A stretch of 35,042 bases of DNA from an uncultured Alphaproteobacteria bacterium (GCA_947629595.1 CANREI010000002.1:1-35042); one strand, 5' to 3'; shown: positions 7,840-16,499, counted from the stretch's first letter. The notes: a model not told the origin generated them from the sequence alone. Numbers and translations are program-made.

Positions 7840-8909
7840 ATTTCTTCCTTCAAAATTTGACAAATTTCCGACACTTTTTCATCGGTTAAATCCGGATATA
7901 AGGGCAAGCAGGCTATTCGAGAACAAATATCTTCCGAAATTTCACAACGCCCATTCAACAAATAGGGAAGTTTATTCAAACTGGGATAAAAATAGCGACG
8001 GGCAAAAATATCGGCTTTTTCCAAAGCTTTAAACACTCTTAAAAGTTCACTTTCATTTTTAAAAATAACCGGATAATAAGCATAATTATACTCTAAATTC
8101 TTTTGAAGCTTCGGGCGTTGCACAAAACCCGATAATTCTTTGTCATACAAATCAGAAACACGTTTCCGTTCCGAAATACATTTTTGAATAAAGCCGAAAT
8201 TTGCCAATCCCATCGCCGCATGAAATTCAGATTGTTTTGCATTTATTCCCAAACAAAAATGATTATCTCCATTATGTCCGAAACGTTTTTGCAATTCCAA
8301 TTTATCGGATACATTTTTCTCTTTTACAATAATGCCTCCGCCCTCTATTGTGTGAAAAAGCTTTGTGGCATGAAAAGAACAAGTACTGATATCACCATAA
8401 GAAAGAAGTGATTTTCCCTTATAGATTGAACCGAAGGCATGAGCGCCGTCATAAATAACTTTCAAATGATATTTATCGGCAATTTCTTGAATTTTATCCG
8501 TATCACAAGCATAACCGAACACATGCACGGCCATAACGGCCTTGGTTTTCGGTGTAACGGCTTCTTCAATTTTATTCGCATCAATGGTAAAATTGTTTGG
8601 TTCTATATCAACAAAAACCGGGGTGCATCTTTGCCATAAAATACTGCTGATTGTTGCCACATAAGAAAAGGGCGTTGTAATAACTTCCTCACCGTCAATA
8701 TCCAAAGCGTGTAATGCCAGTTGTAAAGCAACTGTTCCGTTTGTCACATAATGAAAATTTTTCACGCCCAAAAACTCGGAAAGTTTTTCAGACAATTCCG
8801 AAACACAAGGACCTTGATTTGTTAAAATACCTCTTTTGAAAATTTGTTCGACATATTTTTGATATTCTTCAATCGGCGGCATAAAGGATTTTGTAACATA
8901 TACACTCAT
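7836..8909 (-). CDS. DegT/DnrJ/EryC1/StrS nucleotide-sugar aminotransferase (VioA-like)
   Basis: A 357-residue PLP enzyme: TNGTVALQLAL at about 56-66 binds cofactor phosphate, YDGAHAFG (D154) contacts the pyridine nitrogen, and SFHATKLFHTIEGGG carries the aldimine lysine K183. The FHATKLFHTIEGG form is typical of enzymes that aminate dTDP-4-keto-6-deoxyglucose (VioA-type). RfbA and RfbB in the same operon make exactly that ketosugar, so dTDP-4-amino-4,6-dideoxyglucose is a reasonable product (inference). The ATG at 8909 is preferred over one five codons upstream: it overlaps the previous stop as ATGA and has GGAGA eight bases before it. Confidence 0.88.
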   Translation of the reverse strand: MSVYVTKSFMPPIEEYQKYVEQIFKRGILTNQGPCVSELSEKLSEFLGVKNFHYVTNGTVALQLALHALDIDGEEVITTPFSYVATISSILWQRCTPVFVDIEPNNFTIDANKIEEAVTPKTKAVMAVHVFGYACDTDKIQEIADKYHLKVIYDGAHAFGSIYKGKSLLSYGDISTCSFHATKLFHTIEGGGIIVKEKNVSDKLELQKRFGHNGDNHFCLGINAKQSEFHAAMGLANFGFIQKCISERKRVSDLYDKELSGFVQRPKLQKNLEYNYAYYPVIFKNESELLRVFKALEKADIFARRYFYPSLNKLPYLLNGRCEISEDICSRIACLPLYPDLTDEKVSEICQILKEEI

Positions 8910-9739
8910 AATTTTTTTCTCCATAAAATCATTTTAAAAATTTTAATCAATAAAACATTATTTTTAGTCACTTTTTTCCTGTATACAAAAAACAACAGTT
9001 TTCTGAAAAAAAGACAATCAAAAATTGACTTTTTGTTCAGAATATCTTTAATTTCATATCCTTGATTTAACACCAAACACCCGAATACTCTTTCCATCAC
9101 ATGCGCTAATCCGACTTGTTGATGCGTTGAATCCGACAGTTCAAAATCCGCCATTTTCAAATTTAATTTTTTAAGCGGCTTTAAAATATTTGCCCGCACA
9201 ATAAATTGCGTTCCCGCCACATAACCGAATCGTTTTGCTTCAATTTCACACTTTTTTAAAAGCGCAACGGCTTTTTGTGCCGCCTCATCCGTTTCTTTTC
9301 CCGCAATGAGATGATAATTATCAATCATACCGATTTTCGGATTATTTTCCAATGCCCTCAAAACAGCTTTAAAATTATTTTTTGTTTTGATAAACTCTTG
9401 GGCATATTTTCTCCATTTGTTTTTACTCATATCATAATAATGACACACAGCCCCTATCGGCATATTTCTCTTGGTATGCAATTTAACAACATATCGATAA
9501 TGATTTAAATTCACTTTATTTAAAACATGCAGAAACGGTCCGACATCAAACCCTTTGTTTTCCACAATTTCAAAATGAGCGTTTTTGTTAAAATTGAATA
9601 TATCTTTTGCAATTCTTTTATTTTTTTCAACGGTTGTCACATATAAATCATACGGAACGGCAATATTTTTAAGACAGCTTATCAATTCTGCCGACAGTTC
9701 CGAATAATATATGTGCATAACAACCAGAATCGGTTTCAT
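8906..9739 (-). CDS. Rhamnan synthesis protein F (RgpF)-like glycosyltransferase
   Basis: A 277-residue protein resembling the RgpF family of rhamnose-glucan assembly. It has VVMHIYYSEL at the N-terminus, NKGFDVGPFLHVL at about 60-72, then YVVKLHTKRN, the family's typical sequence of blocks, and FGYVAGTQFIVRANIL further on. Such proteins are linked to rhamnosyl transfer or polysaccharide assembly. Its position directly after the four dTDP-rhamnose genes supports a rhamnosyltransferase role. The ATG at 9739 overlaps the rfbB stop as ATGA; an in-frame GTG at 9751 is less likely. The C-terminal part is basic and AT-rich in coding sequence, unlike the rfb genes next door, suggesting a different origin. 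Confidence 0.8.
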   Translation of the reverse strand: MKPILVVMHIYYSELSAELISCLKNIAVPYDLYVTTVEKNKRIAKDIFNFNKNAHFEIVENKGFDVGPFLHVLNKVNLNHYRYVVKLHTKRNMPIGAVCHYYDMSKNKWRKYAQEFIKTKNNFKAVLRALENNPKIGMIDNYHLIAGKETDEAAQKAVALLKKCEIEAKRFGYVAGTQFIVRANILKPLKKLNLKMADFELSDSTHQQVGLAHVMERVFGCLVLNQGYEIKDILNKKSIFDCLFFRKLLFFVYRKKVTKNNVLLIKIFKMILWRKKL

Positions 9740-10743
9740 TTTAAATACCACGCTATTGTTTTGATGATTCCCGTATCAAATGTTTCATCGGCATGCCAAC
9801 CGAGCTCGTTTTCCAATTTTGTCGCATCAATCGCATAGCGAAAATCGTGACCGGCTCTGTCTTGAACAAATGTAATTAAATCGGCATATTTAAGCCCGTT
9901 CGAACGGGGTTTCTTTTCATCTAAAACAGCACAGATTGTTTTCACGATTGTTAAATTATTTCGTTCGTTATGCCCGCCGATATTATATGTTTCGCCCGAT
10001 TTTCCTTTATGAAAAATCAAGTCAACGGCTTTACAGTGATCAAGCACATACAGCCAATCGCGCACATTTTCACCTTTGCCGTAAATCGGTAACGGTTGTT
10101 CGGCCAAAGCCTGTTTGATTATATGAGGAATTAACTTTTCATCATGTTGTTTCGGCCCGTAGTTATTTGAACAATTCGAGGTTGTGACATTCATACCGAA
10201 CGTGTGATGATAAGCCCGTACGATAAAATCGGAACTTGCTTTGCTGGCCGAATAGGGACTGTTGGGGGCATAGGGTGTTTTTTCCGTAAAAAATCCTTCT
10301 TTTCCCAAAGCGCCATACACTTCATCGGTTGAAATGTGATGAAAACGACAATCTTCATACCCTTTTTTCACCTTATTCGGCCCGTCCATCCAATAACGAA
10401 AAGCCACATCAATTAAAGTAAAAGTGCCTTCTATGTTTGTTTTAATAAAAGCACCCGGATTTTTAATGGAATTATCCACATGACTTTCCGCCGCAAAATG
10501 AATAACACCGCGAATATCATTTTCTTCAAATAATTTTTCAATGAAATCCCGATTGCAAATATCGCCTTGAACAAAAGTGTAATTTGACAAACCGACACAT
10601 TCTTTTAAGTTGTTCAGGTTGCCGGCATAAGTGAGCTTATCTACATTGATGAGATGATACGCGGGATATTTTTGTGCAAAATAAGGCACAAAGTTAGATC
10701 CGATAAACCCGGCTCCGCCCGTTACCAAAATTGACTTTTTCAT
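9736..10743 (-). CDS. rfbB: dTDP-glucose 4,6-dehydratase RfbB
   Basis: A 335-residue extended short-chain dehydrogenase that converts dTDP-glucose to dTDP-4-keto-6-deoxyglucose, the branch point for rhamnose and amino sugars. Seen: TGGAGFIGSN at 8-17 for NAD+, HFAAESHVDNSI at about 82-93, the STDE motif with D140 and E141 as catalytic acid/base pair, and Y164-S-A-S-K168. Length is normal for the family. The ATG at 10743 sits behind GGAGG and overlaps the rfbD stop as ATGA; a 16-residue upstream extension is rejected. Confidence 0.97.
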   Translation of the reverse strand: MKKSILVTGGAGFIGSNFVPYFAQKYPAYHLINVDKLTYAGNLNNLKECVGLSNYTFVQGDICNRDFIEKLFEENDIRGVIHFAAESHVDNSIKNPGAFIKTNIEGTFTLIDVAFRYWMDGPNKVKKGYEDCRFHHISTDEVYGALGKEGFFTEKTPYAPNSPYSASKASSDFIVRAYHHTFGMNVTTSNCSNNYGPKQHDEKLIPHIIKQALAEQPLPIYGKGENVRDWLYVLDHCKAVDLIFHKGKSGETYNIGGHNERNNLTIVKTICAVLDEKKPRSNGLKYADLITFVQDRAGHDFRYAIDATKLENELGWHADETFDTGIIKTIAWYLK

Positions 10744-11582
10744 TTGTTTTCCTCCAACAATTTGATGCATCTTTTTAACCCGTTTGTCCAATGGGGAATT
10801 TGAATACCGAAATCTTTTTTAATATGTTCCTTACTCAACACGCTGTAAAACGGACGCTTTGCTTTGGTCGGATAATCGGCCGATAAAATCGGCTGCACAC
10901 AACATTTTAAATGCGACATTTCCATAATTTCACGAGCAAAATCATACCAAGAACAAACGCCTTCATCGGTATAGTGATAAATTTTGTTTTGATATGCATC
11001 CGGACGGGGAAGAATTTGAACAATCGCCGCGGCTAAATCTGCCGCATAAGTGGGGCTTCCGATTTGATCGCATACCACATTCAATGTTTCACGCTCCGCC
11101 CCCAATCGCCGCATTGTTTTGACAAAGTTATTTCCATGAGAGGAATACAACCACGCCGTTCGAATAATAAGAGCCCGCGTGCTTTGCATAAGAACAGCTT
11201 CTTCTCCTAATCTTTTTGTTTTCCCGTAAACGGAAAGCGGGTGCGTTTTATCGGCGGGCGTATAGGGTTGAAACCCCGTTCCGTCAAAAACATAATCCGT
11301 GGAGATATGAATCATACGACAACCGGTACCGGCCAAATGGGCAGGCCCCGTTACATTGACGGCTCTTGCTTTTTCTTCATCTTCTTCGGCTTTATCAACG
11401 TTTGTGTAAGCGGCACAGTTGATAACGGTTTCAATTTTGTGTTCCTTCACAAACCTGTTGACCGCTTCTTTGTTTGTAATATCCAACTCCGGCATATCGG
11501 TTAAAACAGCATCAGGCAACAGATGCGCCAATTCGGTTCCCAATTGCCCCTTTGCACCGGTAATTAAAATTTTACTTCCCAT
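10740..11582 (-). CDS. rfbD: dTDP-4-dehydrorhamnose reductase RfbD
   Basis: A 280-residue NADPH-dependent short-chain reductase that performs the last step to dTDP-L-rhamnose. Seen: TGAKGQLG at 8-15, INCAAYTNVDKAE at about 54-66, STDYVFDG at 94-101 and the catalytic Y119-G-K-T-K123. The segment between NVTGP and HISTDY is a few residues shorter than usual, but both flanks are intact. Its start overlaps the end of rfbC by 11 bases, with GGGAG eight bases upstream. The operon order rfbA-rfbC-rfbD-rfbB puts the four rhamnose genes together. Confidence 0.96.
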   Translation of the reverse strand: MGSKILITGAKGQLGTELAHLLPDAVLTDMPELDITNKEAVNRFVKEHKIETVINCAAYTNVDKAEEDEEKARAVNVTGPAHLAGTGCRMIHISTDYVFDGTGFQPYTPADKTHPLSVYGKTKRLGEEAVLMQSTRALIIRTAWLYSSHGNNFVKTMRRLGAERETLNVVCDQIGSPTYAADLAAAIVQILPRPDAYQNKIYHYTDEGVCSWYDFAREIMEMSHLKCCVQPILSADYPTKAKRPFYSVLSKEHIKKDFGIQIPHWTNGLKRCIKLLEENK

Positions 11583-12135
11583 ACATTTTCTCCCGCCTGA
11601 TTAAATCCGTTAACTTGTCGGCTGTTTTGTCTTTATCCGACGTGATAATTTTATCCGCGGGAATTTTCCAATCCACATTGATTTCGGGATCATCATATCG
11701 AATGCCGCATTCGGATTCTTTACAATAAAAGTTATCGACTTTATAAGCAAAAACAGCCTCATCGCTCAACACGGAAAATCCATGTAAAAAATGGCGCGGA
11801 ATAAACAACTGACGTTGATTTTCATCGGAAAGTTCCACGGCAACATATTTTCCGAACGTACGCGAACCGGGACGAACATCTACGGCCACATCAAGCACTT
11901 TCCCTTTTAAAACGCGAACAAGTTTGGCTTGACTGTGTTCTCCCAGCTGACAATGTAACCCGCGCACAACCCCGTAGGAAGATTTACTTTGATTATCCTG
12001 CACAAAATGATTGGGAATACCGTTTCGGGTAAATTCTTCCTCATTATAACTTTCAAAGAAATAGCCCCGTTGATCTTTAAAAATCTTGGGTTCAACTATC
12101 ATAACCCCCTCTATGTTTGTTTTAATAAAGTTCAT
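11572..12135 (-). CDS. rfbC: dTDP-4-dehydrorhamnose 3,5-epimerase RfbC
   Basis: A 187-residue cupin-fold epimerase that inverts C3 and C5 of dTDP-4-keto-6-deoxyglucose on the way to dTDP-L-rhamnose. Seen: DQRGYFFESY at 21-30, VVRGLHCQ with catalytic His61, KLVRVLKGKVLDVAVDVR at 71-88, PRHFLHGF at 113-120, and Y131. ATG at 12135 is chosen because GAGGAA lies just upstream; an in-frame ATG four codons earlier would lack a good site. It overlaps rfbA by 14 bases and rfbD by 11. Confidence 0.96.
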   Translation of the reverse strand: MNFIKTNIEGVMIVEPKIFKDQRGYFFESYNEEEFTRNGIPNHFVQDNQSKSSYGVVRGLHCQLGEHSQAKLVRVLKGKVLDVAVDVRPGSRTFGKYVAVELSDENQRQLFIPRHFLHGFSVLSDEAVFAYKVDNFYCKESECGIRYDDPEINVDWKIPADKIITSDKDKTADKLTDLIRREKMYGK

Positions 12136-13009
12136 GCTTTTCCTCATATACCTTTTGTAAATAAGAACGATATGTTCCCGGTTTTAATTCGTTGATTAAA
12201 GCGAGCATTTGCGCATCAGTGATAAAATTTCGTTTATAGGCCAGCTCCTCAATACATCCGATTTTCAATCCTTGCCGTTTTTCAATAATCGATACGAACA
12301 TACCGCTTTCCATAAGACTTTCCGGCGTTCCGGCATCAAGCCAGGCATTACCCCGTCTCATCGGCACAACACTCATACGCCCTTCTTGAAGATACAGATT
12401 ATTTAAATCCGTAATTTCCAATTCCCCGCGGGCCGACGGGCGAAGTCTGCGCGCTTTTTCCACAACATCAGCCGGATAAAAGTAAAGCCCGACCGATGCA
12501 TAATTTGATTTGGGATGTTCGGGCTTTTCCTCAATGGATACGGCTTTATGATTTTCATCAAACGCAACAACACCGAATCTTTCGGGATCCGCAACGTGAT
12601 AGGCAAAAATTGTAGCGGATTTTCCTTCATTTTCAGCCACTTCCTTTTTAAAAGTATCTAACTGATCGCCCATATAGAAAATATTATCGCCCAAAATTAA
12701 ACAAACATCGTCCTGTCCGATAAAATCGGCACCTATGGTAAAGGCTTGCGCGATGCCTTTGGGCTCCTCCTGAACGGCATATTGAACGGACATTCCTAAT
12801 TTGGAACCGTCTCCGAACAACTCTTCAATATCGGGCGTATCCTTCGGCGTGGATATGATTAAAATCTCTTTAATTCCGAACAACATTAACGTTGAAAGGG
12901 GATAATAAATCATGGGCTTATCATAAACGGGCAAAAGCTGTTTTGATGTTGTTTTCGTTAACGGATAAAGCCGTGAACCGCTGCCGCCGGCTAAAATAAT
13001 GCCTTTCAT
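12122..13009 (-). CDS. rfbA: Glucose-1-phosphate thymidylyltransferase RfbA
   Basis: A 295-residue nucleotidyltransferase that makes dTDP-glucose from dTTP and glucose 1-phosphate, the entry step for all dTDP-sugars here. Seen: GIILAGGSGSRLYPLT at 3-18 as the nucleotide-binding signature, KQLLPVYDKPMIYYPLS at about 23-39, LILGDNIFY around 105-113, and EEKPEHPKSNYA in the sugar-binding region. Length is typical. The ATG overlaps the stop of the first glycosyltransferase gene as ATGA. Confidence 0.97.
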   Translation of the reverse strand: MKGIILAGGSGSRLYPLTKTTSKQLLPVYDKPMIYYPLSTLMLFGIKEILIISTPKDTPDIEELFGDGSKLGMSVQYAVQEEPKGIAQAFTIGADFIGQDDVCLILGDNIFYMGDQLDTFKKEVAENEGKSATIFAYHVADPERFGVVAFDENHKAVSIEEKPEHPKSNYASVGLYFYPADVVEKARRLRPSARGELEITDLNNLYLQEGRMSVVPMRRGNAWLDAGTPESLMESGMFVSIIEKRQGLKIGCIEELAYKRNFITDAQMLALINELKPGTYRSYLQKVYEEKHELY

Positions 13010-13878
13010 TTTGATGATGCCTCCTTTATTTTAACGGTTGTTTTACATTTAATAACGGGAAACACGCCGAATAAGTAGCAGGTTGATCGCATTTCCCGTG
13101 TTACGATTTTTAAAACAGGCAAGCCCAGAAAGTTAATTTGTCGAATACGCTTTGCTTTATACAAAAATTCTTCATACAAAGCCGGATTTTCTATCTTCAT
13201 GAAAGAGTAAATCGCATAACTTTTATTTTTCATTTTTTCCAATTGCTTATGCGATGTATTTCCCGCGTGATCACGATACAAAAACAATAATTCGTCTAAA
13301 TTATGGAATTTTGTAAAAGGTATCAGTCGACACCAAAGCGCATAATCTTCCGCCGGAGAAAATTCTTCTTCATAGCGTATATTATTCTCAATCAATACCG
13401 ATTTTCTGATCATTGCCGAGGGGTGTGCAATGGCACATCCGTGCATTAACGCCAGTTTAATATCATGATTATCCGTTAAAACAGAGGAAATTTGCCCTGA
13501 TATTGTTCTTTTCTTTGTTCCGACAACGCCCACATCAGGGTGCTCATCCAAATAGGCAACTTGTTTTTCAAACCGTTCGGGTAAAGAAATATCATCATGA
13601 TCCATGACGGCCAGATATTCGCCTTCGGCTAAATCAATCAACTTATTGCGACTTTTTGAAATACCGAGATTTTTTTCATTTTGAATATATTTAATCCGTT
13701 TATCTTTAAATGAACGAATAATCATTTCCAAGCGCGTATTTTCCGGACTGTCGTTTAAAATTAAAAACTCGAAATCTTTAAATGTTTGAGAAAGTATGCT
13801 TTGAACAGCCTCACGCAGAAATTCTTCTTTTGTATTGTAAACGGGCATTAAAACCGAAACTTTGGGTGCTTGCATCAT
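13006..13878 (-). CDS. Family 2 glycosyltransferase, first gene of the large operon
   Basis: A 290-residue GT-A glycosyltransferase: VSVLMPVYNT near the N-terminus, FEFLILNDSPENT, NLGISKSRN, and the acidic metal-binding motif VMDHDD, followed by EDYALWCRL. No membrane segment is obvious. ATG at 13878 is preferred over the upstream TTG because AAAGGA lies immediately before it. It is the promoter-proximal gene of the operon and overlaps rfbA by four bases. It probably transfers a sugar onto the repeat unit, but specificity is not readable. Confidence 0.88.
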   Translation of the reverse strand: MMQAPKVSVLMPVYNTKEEFLREAVQSILSQTFKDFEFLILNDSPENTRLEMIIRSFKDKRIKYIQNEKNLGISKSRNKLIDLAEGEYLAVMDHDDISLPERFEKQVAYLDEHPDVGVVGTKKRTISGQISSVLTDNHDIKLALMHGCAIAHPSAMIRKSVLIENNIRYEEEFSPAEDYALWCRLIPFTKFHNLDELLFLYRDHAGNTSHKQLEKMKNKSYAIYSFMKIENPALYEEFLYKAKRIRQINFLGLPVLKIVTREMRSTCYLFGVFPVIKCKTTVKIKEASSK

Positions 13879-14013
13879 TTTATCCTTTTTGTTCAAACAG
13901 ACTTAAAATTTTTGCGTTTCCTAAACAGCACATTTATGATGATAATTTATGAAACCCCGTTTTTTCTTATCAAAAAAACATCGGTTTTCAAAGCACTGTT
14001 TATAAACAATCGG

Positions 14014-14042
14014 ACTATATCATATTTATTTTAATAAAACAA
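14014..14042 (-). promoter_or_regulatory. Candidate promoter of the eleven-gene polysaccharide operon
   Basis: On the minus strand TTGTTT (14042-14037) and TATAGT (14019-14014) are 17 bases apart. The -10 is good and the -35 weak. The predicted start is near 14,007, giving a leader of about 130 bases. A 12-base perfect palindrome, TGTTTATAAACA at 13997-14008, covers the predicted start and could be an operator. Confidence 0.45.
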
Positions 14043-14081
14043 GCATAAAAAAACCTTGTTGAAATTTTAACATTATTTTTC

Positions 14082-14110
14082 TTGAAATGAGGCATAAAAT
14101 CGTGTATAAT
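14082..14110 (+). promoter_or_regulatory. Promoter of the metallopeptidase-like gene
   Basis: TTGAAA (14082-14087) and a perfect TATAAT (14105-14110) with a 17-base spacer. The same promoter, changed at two bases in the spacer, recurs at 19186-19214, which is strong evidence that it belongs to a duplicated unit. Confidence 0.78.
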
Positions 14111-14139
14111 AACAAAATCATATCTTATCGGGAGAACTG

Positions 14140-15852
14140 ATGATGGCAGTAAATAACAACGAAACCGCACAAGAAATACCTGCGCAGAATTACGGTCAAA
14201 AATTAAAAAAAGTTTTGAAAGAAGCCGAAGAAGTTTTAAAAACAGAAAATGTACAGAAAATTTTTAAAACCGTTATGCCTTCTGTTTATGGAGCCGTTCA
14301 GGCACTCAATACGGCTGATGATTTGCTTTTAAAAAAATCAGAAGCCTCTTCAAACCGTCAGACCTCTTCGCCCTCTCCTGCCAAAAAAGAACTGGCCGTT
14401 TATAAAACGCTTTCCGAAAAAGAATGGCAACAATATTTCGGTTTGATTGATACAACACAGTTAAGTCAGGAACAATCAAAACGATTAAGAACCTATTTAA
14501 AAGACAATGCCGAAAAAGAACCTTATTTACGTCGTTTGGTGCGAGAAACCATTCAACACGGCAAGCCTATCACCGTTTCATCAACCCCCGATGATTGGGA
14601 AAAATTAAAAAATGATAATGCCACAGGCGTTACCGACTGGAAATCAAGGAATATCAGTTTATTACCGGAAGAACTGGTCACGCCTGCCATGTTTCATGAA
14701 ATTCTTCATATCGGACAAGGTGATGACGGACTGGGAGAAGAATCAACCGCCTGTTCGCGTGAAGTGATTCAAAAACAACGTAAACTCATTGAAGCAGAAG
14801 CCATGTCTGTTGACTATTTATGCTATTATGCTCTCAATAATACGCAGGATACCCTTTCCGATGAGCTTGCCAACGGAAAAAATGCTTATGAACCTGATTA
14901 TTTTCGCAAGCTGGTTGAAAAAAACAAAAAAGAACTTCATCAAAAACAAAAAGATATTCCTGCCGATTTAACCGACGAAGAAAAAGAACTTTTTATTCAC
15001 ACGCAAGCCGTTAATCACGCCATGGGGGCATCAATTCATATTTTAATGCAGCCGGAAGGCAAAAAAACGCAAGAAGCAGCTGCTGCTTACGATATTGAAT
15101 TAACAGATAAAGATCTTTGTTTCGTGAACTGGTGGAAACAATTCTATAACAACGATCATAAAAAGTGGATCTGCGGTATTTATTCAAAGGAAGAAGATGA
15201 ACCGACAAATCGTGTTTTTAATTTGAAAAAAATGCAATTTATTCAAAATTATATGACCAATCGTTATCCCGACTTAAAGGGAAAAGATTTTCTGGTTACC
15301 GGCTTAACCGATGCCGAACAAAAATCATGGGATATTCGCGAAAAGGGTCTCTATTACAGTGATTTGTTCTCCGATGAACAAATTAAAGCCATCAATCTTT
15401 ATTACCAAAGCGAAGAAAGAAATATACCATATACATTTTCAAAAGAAGCAGATACGAATCAACCAAAAACACTGCCGCTCACAAATGAAGAAATGAACTA
15501 TTTACAACAACTGGATGAAATTCAAGCCGGCAAAAAAAACGAAACGGATATGGCTATGCCCGCCTCATTAAAAAATTTAATTGAGACACAAGAAAAAACT
15601 TTACAATATCACTCACAAGACAAAGAGCTTGCCGCATTTCAAAAATTGGAAGCTTCCAGAAAGGAATTATTTGAAAAGGAAAATCAACAACCCGATTTAG
15701 CTGCCGCAATCAAACAAAATGCGCAAAAATGTGGTTCATTTATGGGACACGAATTAGAAAGTTTAACTGCCGCAATCAATGCCGCGCAAGAATACAAGGA
15801 AAATGATAACACTTCTTCAACCGCTTCGCGGGAATCGGGAAAAGAGAGGTAA
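14140..15852 (+). CDS. Putative cytoplasmic zinc metallopeptidase (HEXXH protein)
   Basis: A 570-residue, charged, lysine- and glutamate-rich protein with no signal peptide or membrane helix. The central region has FHEILHIGQG with H186-E187 and H190, a classic HEXXH zinc site, and EAEAMSVDYL about 30 residues on, where E218 or E220 could be the third ligand. This pattern fits a gluzincin-like peptidase. The N-terminal 80 residues and the C-terminal 100 are helical and low-complexity, and two similar blocks (LAAAIKQNAQK and LTAAINAAQEY) repeat near the end. Starts ATG-ATG behind GGGAG. A GNAT gene follows after 80 bases, and a deleted copy of the same pair lies downstream. I do not recognise the family with certainty; it could be an effector, toxin or uncharacterised peptidase. 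Confidence 0.65.
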   Translation: MMAVNNNETAQEIPAQNYGQKLKKVLKEAEEVLKTENVQKIFKTVMPSVYGAVQALNTADDLLLKKSEASSNRQTSSPSPAKKELAVYKTLSEKEWQQYFGLIDTTQLSQEQSKRLRTYLKDNAEKEPYLRRLVRETIQHGKPITVSSTPDDWEKLKNDNATGVTDWKSRNISLLPEELVTPAMFHEILHIGQGDDGLGEESTACSREVIQKQRKLIEAEAMSVDYLCYYALNNTQDTLSDELANGKNAYEPDYFRKLVEKNKKELHQKQKDIPADLTDEEKELFIHTQAVNHAMGASIHILMQPEGKKTQEAAAAYDIELTDKDLCFVNWWKQFYNNDHKKWICGIYSKEEDEPTNRVFNLKKMQFIQNYMTNRYPDLKGKDFLVTGLTDAEQKSWDIREKGLYYSDLFSDEQIKAINLYYQSEERNIPYTFSKEADTNQPKTLPLTNEEMNYLQQLDEIQAGKKNETDMAMPASLKNLIETQEKTLQYHSQDKELAAFQKLEASRKELFEKENQQPDLAAAIKQNAQKCGSFMGHELESLTAAINAAQEYKENDNTSSTASRESGKER

Positions 15853-15932
15853 ATAATTTCGGATACATTATTAAGATCAATTTTTACGACTTAAAAAATT
15901 TGTGAAAGTGCATATTTTAAAAGGAAATAAGA

Positions 15933-16436
15933 ATGATTACCCAAAAGAAGAACTCAATGATAATACGTCGTGCAACACCGGAAGATGCTCCATTCGTTAA
16001 AAAGGTTCAAGTGGAAACTTATCAAAGTTGTTATCGCGGTTATCTGCCTGATGACGCGTTAGATGCACTGGTTGTCAATGAGGATTATATTCAACGCACT
16101 GCCGCCTATATTCAAAAGACAGAGTGTTGGGTTGCACAAACAGATCATCAGATTATCGGTTTTTCATATATAACCTATCCCGAACCGAATACTTTTGAAA
16201 TCAATGCCTTATATATTCATCCCGATTTTCAACTCAAAGGAATAGGCTCCATGTGGGTATCCGAACTGTGCGCCGAAAAAAAAGAAAAAGGGTTTCAAAA
16301 GCTGGTTGTTTGGACGTTAAAAAACGGTCCGTCTATCGGTTTTTATCAAAAAATGGGATTAACTCAAATTGCCGAAGAAGAGAAAATATGGAAACCTTAT
16401 AATCTCCCCATTATTCGGTTTGAAAAGAAATTATAA
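15933..16436 (+). CDS. GNAT family N-acetyltransferase, copy 1
   Basis: A 167-residue acetyl-CoA-dependent acetyltransferase: IIRRATPEDAPFV at the start of the fold, FEINALYIHPDFQLKGIGS with the acetyl-CoA pyrophosphate loop Q-L-K-G-I-G, and NGPSIGFYQKMGL as the C-terminal motif. The substrate is unknown; members acetylate amines, antibiotics, tRNA-linked toxins or protein termini. ATG at 15933 has AAGGA eight bases upstream. It follows the metallopeptidase-like gene and probably shares its promoter. A copy differing at four of 159 aligned residues lies at 19395-19874. The retention of the acetyltransferase but not the peptidase in the second copy suggests it has its own function. Confidence 0.9.
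   Translation: MITQKKNSMIIRRATPEDAPFVKKVQVETYQSCYRGYLPDDALDALVVNEDYIQRTAAYIQKTECWVAQTDHQIIGFSYITYPEPNTFEINALYIHPDFQLKGIGSMWVSELCAEKKEKGFQKLVVWTLKNGPSIGFYQKMGLTQIAEEEKIWKPYNLPIIRFEKKL
15945..16436 (+). repeat. Direct repeat, left copy (GNAT coding region)
   Basis: 492 bases that recur almost unchanged at 19383-19874. Identity begins at AAGAAGAACTCA just upstream of the second in-frame ATG and ends at the stop codon. The differences are scattered point changes. Confidence 0.95.
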
Positions 16437-16483
16437 CATGCCGATACCGAATATTAACGAACCGATTTATGCCGGTAAAACAA

Positions 16484-16499
16484 CAAATTCGAAAATTTG
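16484..16499 (-). terminator. Weak candidate terminator of the WYL regulator gene
   Basis: On the minus strand CAAATT-TTCG-AATTTG forms a six-pair stem with a UUCG-type loop, followed by TTGTTTT. It lies 29 bases after the WYL gene stop. The stem is AT-rich, so the call is tentative. Confidence 0.35.

Noticed and set aside
13897..14139. A gene in the gap before the metallopeptidase
   Set aside because: No ORF with a ribosome site; the stretch is explained by two divergent promoters and AT-rich leader sequence.
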